A stretch of 26,732 nt of DNA. It comes from a virus. Position numbers and translations under genes: made by a program. Below the pieces are notes generated by a model. The model was not told where the DNA came from and ran no database searches. It saw nothing but the letters and a program-made list of their open reading frames with translations. The DNA lies in the IMG/VR virus record IMGVR_UViG_3300009168_000100, positions 1 to 26,732 of that record; one strand, 5' to 3'. Each line of letters starts with the position of its first letter. The first letter of the stretch is position 1. Below are positions 22,070-26,732 of the stretch, in pieces.

Positions 22070-23469
22070 GCGGCCTCGCGATGTACGTCCTGCAATGCCC
22101 GCGTGAACAGTGCTGCGATGTCGGACTTTGCGGCGGGCGGCTTCGGTGCGGGCTCGGGTGGCTCATCCTCTGCAGCCGGTGGTGCTGGCTGCGGCGGTGC
22201 CGGCGGGGTTGCCGGCTTGAACGGATCGTCCTGCGCGTCGCGCTTGGCGAGCGCCTCAAGACTATAGTTTTGCTGCTGTAGGTAAGGCGACTTGCCGCCC
22301 TCGACCGGCTTGAGATCGAACTTGGCGCGGCCTTCGTTCGGGCTCATGACGCCGGCGCCGACCGCATCGCGAATGGTGGTGACCAGCGTGATGCTGTCCA
22401 TGCGCAGCAGGTTCTCGGTGTCGAACTCGGTGCCGATGCCAGCGCCCCAGCCGATGCCGAGCGAGTGGTCGAGCGCCTCCTCGATTTCCTCGATGTGGGA
22501 CTGCAGCGCCTGCGAGTAGTACTCGACGTTAAGCGCCTGCACGTTGTTGTAAGTCGGCAGCACGCCGACGCCGACCTTGTACGGTGGCACATGGTAGACC
22601 GAGCAGACCACCTCAGCCGACCACTTCAGGTTCTCGATCAGCTGGCCCTCGACGTTGGTCATGGCCATCTTCTCGTACTTGGCGCCGCCGGTCATGACCG
22701 CGACGCGGCCGAGATTGCTGCGCGAGAAACGTTGCTCCCATTGCTCCTTGACGCGCTGCTCTTCCTCCTGGGACACCTCGCCGGGCAGCATGAGCAGCCC
22801 GCCGGGCGTCGAGGAATTCTCGAACAGCAGCGCGGAGGCCTTCTGCGCATTGAGGCCGAGCATCGATGACAGCCCGCTGGCGAACACCGGCGGCGTTCCG
22901 ACCAGCGGATGAAATAAACAGTTGAAACGATCGTGGATGATCTCGCGCGCGGGCACGACGATGTCGTCGATGCCGGCGAGGTTGTCGCTGTTCAGGCGAT
23001 AGAACACCGCGCCGTCGTCGGACACCAGCGGCTGCACGCTGGTCGGATCGAGCACATGCAGGTCGGTGACGACGTTGCGATCGTCGCGCACTTTCAGAAC
23101 GTAGGTATTGCCGCGCGACAGTTTCGACAGCAGCCAGCATTCCCAGAACTGATTCCTGGTCTGATAATCGTTGGGCCGCCGCAGCACCGGACTAAAAGCC
23201 GAGCTCGTCGTCTCCGACCAGATATCGTTCTTGTCCTTCTCGACCAGTTTGACCCGCAGCTTGGCGATGTCGCGCGCAATCAGCGTCTTGCAAGCGAAGT
23301 CGGCATGAAACGAGGCCGCGGTGTCGACATTGATCTCAAGGTTGCGTTGCCACGCGCCGGTGAAGGGCTCGCGGATCAGCGGATACCAGCCGCCGCGATC
23401 CATCGGCAGCGAGTTGAGCGCCTTTTGCTTCTCGCCGGTAAACGGAATCGGCAACCCGAAAATGCGCAT
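22066..23469 (-). CDS. Portal protein, HK97 type (467 aa)
   Basis: Typical HK97-family portal pattern: N-terminal helical section (FHADFACKTLIARDIAKLRV, LLSKLSRGNTYVLKVRDDRN), then LHVLDPTSVQPL, the FENSSTPGGLLMLPGEVSQE segment and the stem region (VEYYSQALQSHIEEIEEALD). The C-terminus is a Pro/Ala/Glu-rich tail. It forms the dodecameric ring through which DNA is packaged. It comes after the capsid gene in transcription order, whereas portal usually precedes protease and capsid. Start overlaps the upstream stop (TGATG). Confidence 0.9.
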   Translation of the reverse strand: MRIFGLPIPFTGEKQKALNSLPMDRGGWYPLIREPFTGAWQRNLEINVDTAASFHADFACKTLIARDIAKLRVKLVEKDKNDIWSETTSSAFSPVLRRPNDYQTRNQFWECWLLSKLSRGNTYVLKVRDDRNVVTDLHVLDPTSVQPLVSDDGAVFYRLNSDNLAGIDDIVVPAREIIHDRFNCLFHPLVGTPPVFASGLSSMLGLNAQKASALLFENSSTPGGLLMLPGEVSQEEEQRVKEQWEQRFSRSNLGRVAVMTGGAKYEKMAMTNVEGQLIENLKWSAEVVCSVYHVPPYKVGVGVLPTYNNVQALNVEYYSQALQSHIEEIEEALDHSLGIGWGAGIGTEFDTENLLRMDSITLVTTIRDAVGAGVMSPNEGRAKFDLKPVEGGKSPYLQQQNYSLEALAKRDAQDDPFKPATPPAPPQPAPPAAEDEPPEPAPKPPAAKSDIAALFTRALQDVHREAA

Positions 23470-23798
23470 CAGCGTTTGGCCTGCGCAATCTCATGCTGCA
23501 GCCGCGCCACGCCCCAGCGGCCGTCGACATTGATGCCGATCTGCGTCGCCTCCATGCGCAGGCGATCGATCGCCGCATCGGTCGTGACTGCGCCGGCGAT
23601 GCTATCGTCGGAATCAGGCACGAGTCTTTCCTCAACCCTGGCGGTGCGAGCCGTCTTCTTGGTGTCGGCAAACTTCGCCTTCTTGCCCGCGACCAGGGCG
23701 ATGGCATGCCGCGGCGGCACCTCGTATTCCTCGCCGGCGACCAGGTGCCGGGTGCCGTACTTGTGCGGCTTGATCGTCAGCAGTCTGCGCATTTTCAT
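23469..23798 (-). CDS. Hypothetical protein between capsid and portal (109 aa)
   Basis: The N-terminus (RRLLTIKPHKYGTRHLVAGE) and middle (YEVPPRHAIALVAGKKAKFA) suggest a small beta-type domain. The C-terminal part holds a helix motif (AAIDRLRMEATQIGINVDGR, then WGVARLQHEIAQAK), like lysin/HeH-type helix hairpins used in phage head accessory proteins. ATG 23798 was chosen because GGAG lies 9 nt upstream; ATG 23807 abuts that site. The terminator-like hairpin ending the capsid gene lies just upstream. Its function may be head stabilisation, unproven. Confidence 0.68.
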   Translation of the reverse strand: MKMRRLLTIKPHKYGTRHLVAGEEYEVPPRHAIALVAGKKAKFADTKKTARTARVEERLVPDSDDSIAGAVTTDAAIDRLRMEATQIGINVDGRWGVARLQHEIAQAKR

Positions 23799-23812
23799 CG
23801 GCGTCATCTCCG

Positions 23813-23851
23813 AAAAAAAGGAGAGCGAGCGGAGGAGGCCCACCCGCTCTC
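23813..23851 (-). terminator. Terminator-like hairpin after the capsid gene
   Basis: On the minus strand GAGAGCG (23851-23845) can pair with CGCTCTC (23827-23821), followed by C and seven T. An alternative pairing of inner GAGCGG/CCGCTC also exists. It lies 14 nt past the capsid stop, so it probably lowers portal-side expression relative to capsid rather than ending the operon. Confidence 0.7.
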
Positions 23852-23864
23852 AGGCGCGAGCCGA

Positions 23865-25826
23865 TCAGGCGGTGTGGACGGGGCCGCCCCAGTCAGCGCT
23901 GGTGAGATACGCGACCGACTGCGTCCGGCCCCTCATCCAGTTGATGATTCGCTCGGCGCGAATCGCGACGGTGTTGGTCTGAAACATGCTGACCAGCGAC
24001 GTTGCGCCGGTCGGCGTGCCCGAGTTGTGCGCCGGCGCGTCCGACATTTCGAGCGATGCCTCGCGGCTGGCGTCGATCGCGATCTCGCCGTCGTCCGCCA
24101 CGAAGATGTCGGAGGTATTGACCAGGACGACGATGTTCATCGCCTTGGTGATGTAGTCGCTGGCGATCACCGGCATGCCGCTGAGTGTGCCGCCGGTCAT
24201 CGACATAGTGGGGAATTCCGATTGCCCCAGCGGGTTGGTCATCATCGCCAGCGCGACCGCGTTGTTCGATGACATGATCCAGACGCCGGACGAAACCGGG
24301 TTATTGGCCGCGGCGAACTTGGCGTAGAGCGAGCGGATATCCATGCGAATGTCGTCGGCATCGTCACCGGATGACACCACCGTGGCGGCGCCGTTGGTGA
24401 TCGAGGCTGGCGAGACACCCGCCACCGCCGTCTTCGCGGGATCGATGAAATCGATGTCAAGCCGCTCGCGCAACGCCGCTGCCAGACTGTCGCGCACGAT
24501 CAGGTCGGACTTGGGGTTGCTGAACCTAATGCTCTCATCCGTGAGCGCGCAGATGTTGGCCACTTTGGTCGGTGGCAGTGTCGTGCGCGCGAAGTTGAAC
24601 GAGGTGAGCGGCTTGGCCTTGCCCTCGCCGACCCAGTAGCCGGCGCCACCGCCGGTCTGCGTGACGATCGGCGTGTTGAACATCACCGAGCGCAACGCCG
24701 GCACGCCGCCGGCGCCGAAGCGACCGATGATCGTCTGCGGCCGCAGATACTCCAAAAACGCGGCGACCGCGCCGCTTTCCGTGCTGTACAGATTGGCCGC
24801 CCAGTTGCCGCTGATATTGGTGCCGGCCGGAACGTTGGCCTTGAACTCGGCGACGACCGCGCTGTCCGAGCCATACATTTCCGCCGCGATATCGCCGGCG
24901 GGTCGGAACACCTTCTGCGACAGCGCCAGGCATTTGACCTTCTGGGCAAACAACTGGCCGGGCTCCATCTTCGGCTGCGGCTTGACGATGATCGATCCGC
25001 CGCGCGCCGCAGTGCCATCATGCTGCGTCTCAGCCTTGATCACCGGCCTGGCCGCGAACGCCTTGGCCTGCTCGATCTTGCGCAGCCGCACCAGATCCTT
25101 GTCCAGTGCCTCGACCTCGCTCGACAGCGTATCGAATTCATCCTGCTCGCCCGCGTCCGAGGTCCGATCCTCGTCCAGGCTCTTCTGCATCACCGCTTCC
25201 ATGCGCGACGCGCTCGCGGATCGCTTGGCTTCTAAAGCTGTAATCTGTTCAGCAATGGTTTTCATGGCGCCCTCCAGGGCAGCAGACTTCGGTTGCGATG
25301 ATCCCGAGGCGCCGGGTGGGTTGAGATGAACGACACGACGCGGCTTTGTCTGGCCGGACGCGGCCCGCTGCGCAGTGTCGATCGATTTCACGGTGGCGAT
25401 AGAGGCTTCGGAGTTGGCCGGAATGGTCACGGCCGACAGCTCGAACCAATCCCATTTGATGAAACGGATGCCGTCGGTTTTTTCGATGCGCGCCGTCTCA
25501 GTCGCTTTGAACCCGATCGAGAGGCCTTGCACCAGCCCGGCTTTGATCAATCTCCATGCGCGATCGATCTCATCGGTCACGCCTTTGGCGATCTGGGCAA
25601 CGATCTCGATGCCATCCTTACCGACTTTGGCCTTCGTGACATGGCCGATCGGCTGCTTCGAGTCGTGCTGCCACAACAGCGGCAGCGGCAACTTGAACTG
25701 CGCGCCCATCGGCTCGACGATGTCCTCCAGCCGATCCGGCGTCGGCGTCGACGCCATGCCGGTGATGATGCGCGCGTCGTCGTCGACCGCTTTCAGGGTG
25801 AGAAGCGAGTAAGCTCGGTTCAACAT
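23865..25826 (-). CDS. HK97-type prohead protease fused to major capsid protein (653 aa)
   Basis: Residues ~15-150 are a U35-type protease: LLWQHD gives the likely catalytic His54, GLSIGF the likely Ser103, and FELSAVTIPANSEASI the conserved C-terminal strand. From residue 188 (MKTIAEQITALEAKR) comes a coiled-coil scaffold/delta segment, then an HK97-fold capsid (RSVMFNTPIVTQTGGGAGYW, VANICALTDESIRFSNPKSD, WIMSSNNAVALAMMTNPLGQ). The protease would cleave the delta segment during head maturation. ATG 25826 has no strong ribosome site. An internal ATG at 25265 has a perfect one, so capsid may also be made alone. Confidence 0.88.
   Translation of the reverse strand: MLNRAYSLLTLKAVDDDARIITGMASTPTPDRLEDIVEPMGAQFKLPLPLLWQHDSKQPIGHVTKAKVGKDGIEIVAQIAKGVTDEIDRAWRLIKAGLVQGLSIGFKATETARIEKTDGIRFIKWDWFELSAVTIPANSEASIATVKSIDTAQRAASGQTKPRRVVHLNPPGASGSSQPKSAALEGAMKTIAEQITALEAKRSASASRMEAVMQKSLDEDRTSDAGEQDEFDTLSSEVEALDKDLVRLRKIEQAKAFAARPVIKAETQHDGTAARGGSIIVKPQPKMEPGQLFAQKVKCLALSQKVFRPAGDIAAEMYGSDSAVVAEFKANVPAGTNISGNWAANLYSTESGAVAAFLEYLRPQTIIGRFGAGGVPALRSVMFNTPIVTQTGGGAGYWVGEGKAKPLTSFNFARTTLPPTKVANICALTDESIRFSNPKSDLIVRDSLAAALRERLDIDFIDPAKTAVAGVSPASITNGAATVVSSGDDADDIRMDIRSLYAKFAAANNPVSSGVWIMSSNNAVALAMMTNPLGQSEFPTMSMTGGTLSGMPVIASDYITKAMNIVVLVNTSDIFVADDGEIAIDASREASLEMSDAPAHNSGTPTGATSLVSMFQTNTVAIRAERIINWMRGRTQSVAYLTSADWGGPVHTA
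25263..25277 (-). promoter_or_regulatory. Internal ribosome site and start for a separate capsid protein
   Basis: GGAGG (25275-25271) lies 5 nt before an in-frame ATG at 25265, at the junction between the protease and the capsid delta segment. It would yield a 466-residue capsid precursor independent of the fusion and is stronger than the site of the fusion start. Confidence 0.65.
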
Positions 25827-25851
25827 GGCTGGAACTTTCGTGATGCGCTCC

Positions 25852-25880
25852 GTGTTGTCCTGCCACAGGCAAGGCAACAC
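25852..25880. repeat. Strong hairpin between micro-ORF and protease gene
   Basis: GTGTTGTCCTGCC and GGCAAGGCAACAC can form a 13-position stem (12 pairs, one G-U, one mismatch) around a 3-nt loop. On the plus strand it lies directly before the GGAGG site of the 34-codon micro-ORF; on the minus strand it is upstream of the protease start. No T-run follows on either side. Confidence 0.6.
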
Positions 25881-25895
25881 CGGAGGTGAACAGCG

Positions 25896-26000
25896 ATGGG
25901 AAACGACCCCAATAATCCGGGCGACGATCCGAAACCGAACCCGCAAAACCCTAATCCGGGAAAACCGAATCCCAATCAGCCGCCGCAACCACAGCGATAA
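25896..26000 (+). CDS. Antisense Pro/Asn-rich micro-ORF (34 aa)
   Basis: A plus-strand ORF opposite the late operon, in the terminase-capsid gap. CGGAGGTGA sits 6 nt before ATG 25896, the best ribosome site near this part of the window. The peptide (start MGNDPNNPGDDPKPNPQNP) is nearly all Pro, Asn, Gln, Gly, Asp and Lys, without hydrophobic residues, and so is probably unstructured. A strong hairpin lies just upstream of the ribosome site. Minor resemblance to short Asn/Pro-rich hypothetical proteins of Rhizobiales is from memory only; no promoter is visible. Confidence 0.55.
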   Translation: MGNDPNNPGDDPKPNPQNPNPGKPNPNQPPQPQR

Positions 26001-26027
26001 CCAACCGGCGAGAGCGGTGGCATGATC

Positions 26028-26063
26028 GTGAGCGGCCTTTGTCCCCCCCAGATGGCCGCTCAC
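26028..26063. repeat. Perfect 10-bp inverted repeat after terminase gene
   Basis: GTGAGCGGCC (26028-26037) and GGCCGCTCAC (26054-26063) flank a 16-nt loop containing seven C. It lies 11 nt past the terminase stop on the minus strand and 28 nt past the micro-ORF on the plus strand. No T-run follows in either direction, so a processing hairpin or bidirectional weak terminator is likelier than a classic one. Confidence 0.6.
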
Positions 26064-26074
26064 TGCATTTCTGA

Positions 26075-26732
26075 TCAGGCAAAAAACAACCGCACCTCTG
26101 GCCGCTTCTGCGCCATCGGGTTGGTCGCCATCAATGCCGAGGCATTGAACAGCGCCATGAGCGGGTCGATCTTCCCATAACCGGAATCATCCCGAGCAAT
26201 CCGCATCCCGGTCGGCGTCGGCACGATGCGCGCATTGCCGGCGCACCACGTCATCAGCGCCTGCCCGCCGTGCTTGAACGAACCGTCCACCAACTTGCGC
26301 TCGACGGTCTTGATGGCGCCCATCAGCGAGATGCCCTGGCGCACGCCGGCGAGCAGGTTGTTCTCCTGCGTGACACCTATTTTTGCTAGGGCGTCAACAA
26401 TGCCGCCGATCCCGATGGCGTCGACACCGACGCCAGCCAGCTTCTTGGTGTCCTTTACCTTTTGGACAATGTCGGTGACGAACGAAATATCGTCAGGCAA
26501 TTCCTCAACAATGGTTAGATCGCCGTCGGCCTGAAACCTTTCGTAAAAACCAGTATTAGCTTTGCGCCGCTCTAACCCCTCCGGGGAAATGAGCGCATGG
26601 GTCCATGCCAGATGGGTTTTCGTATCCTTCTCGCGTCCGACCACGGCAATGCCGAGCAGGTCGTCAAGCCCGCCGCCGTCGATGCCGATGACCACCGCCT
26701 CCGAGCGCGCAAGCACGCCATCAAGCGATAGC
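26075..26732 (-). CDS. Terminase large subunit, nuclease domain (N-terminus off window)
   Basis: The frame is open to the right edge, so only the C-terminal ~218 residues are here. AVVIGIDGGGLDDLLGIAVV is the first RNase H-like strand with a catalytic Asp; KLAGVGVDAIGIGGIVDAL supplies the second acid. ARDDSGYGKIDPLMALFNAS holds the conserved K-x-D-P that supplies the third acid. It would cut phage DNA at the start and end of packaging, with the ATPase part lying outside. The apparent GTG at 26716 is internal, not the true start. Confidence 0.85.
   Translation of the reverse strand, partial: LSLDGVLARSEAVVIGIDGGGLDDLLGIAVVGREKDTKTHLAWTHALISPEGLERRKANTGFYERFQADGDLTIVEELPDDISFVTDIVQKVKDTKKLAGVGVDAIGIGGIVDALAKIGVTQENNLLAGVRQGISLMGAIKTVERKLVDGSFKHGGQALMTWCAGNARIVPTPTGMRIARDDSGYGKIDPLMALFNASALMATNPMAQKRPEVRLFFA

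Noticed and set aside
22933-23982. Plus-strand 349-codon open frame
   Set aside because: Antisense to portal and the 109-residue gene, crosses a terminator-like hairpin, has no ribosome site and no protein-like motifs.

Overview
GC-rich window holding most of the late (structural and lysis) half of a temperate-type siphovirus, probably a prophage of an alphaproteobacterium of the Bradyrhizobium/Rhodopseudomonas kind. That host guess rests on GC-rich codon use, protein style and the holin type; it is an inference, because no host marker gene is present. No integrase, tRNA, CRISPR array or replication gene was seen.

From about 26732 down to 1731 almost everything is on the minus strand, so the virion genes read right to left. 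Neighbours are tightly packed, with many TGATG, ATGA or TAATG stop-start overlaps. In transcription order they are: terminase large subunit (cut by the right edge), an HK97-type prohead protease fused to the major capsid protein, a small protein, portal, a 60-residue protein, a collagen-like fibre, a hypothetical protein, a second collagen-like protein and the head-tail connector. Next comes a sugar/methyl-transfer island: an MptE-like Rossmann protein, a GT9-like glycosyltransferase, two methyltransferases and a micro-ORF. Then follow head closure, tail terminator, tail tube, tail assembly chaperones with a probable -1 frameshift, a DUF6441 protein, tape measure and tail-tip proteins. Last are a run of adhesin-like proteins (carbohydrate-binding, LamG-like, SPRY-like), a Pam3-gp28-type holin, spanin-like membrane proteins, a two-enzyme endolysin and three tiny membrane proteins. 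An intrinsic terminator at 1688-1710 ends this transcript. A second terminator-like hairpin follows the capsid gene.

The left 1.7 kb is a regulatory patch: two convergent small XRE-type repressors, a small divergent ORF, and a LuxR-type regulator running off the left edge. The two XRE genes carry nearly the same promoter/operator element at the same distance from their start codons, which suggests one shared switch.

The main unexplained items are: a 34-codon Pro/Asn-rich micro-ORF on the plus strand between terminase and capsid, antisense to the late operon and with a strong ribosome site; the glycosylation/methylation island inside the neck genes; collagen-like fibres inside the head module; the twin XRE operators; and the LuxR-type regulator beside a phage switch.
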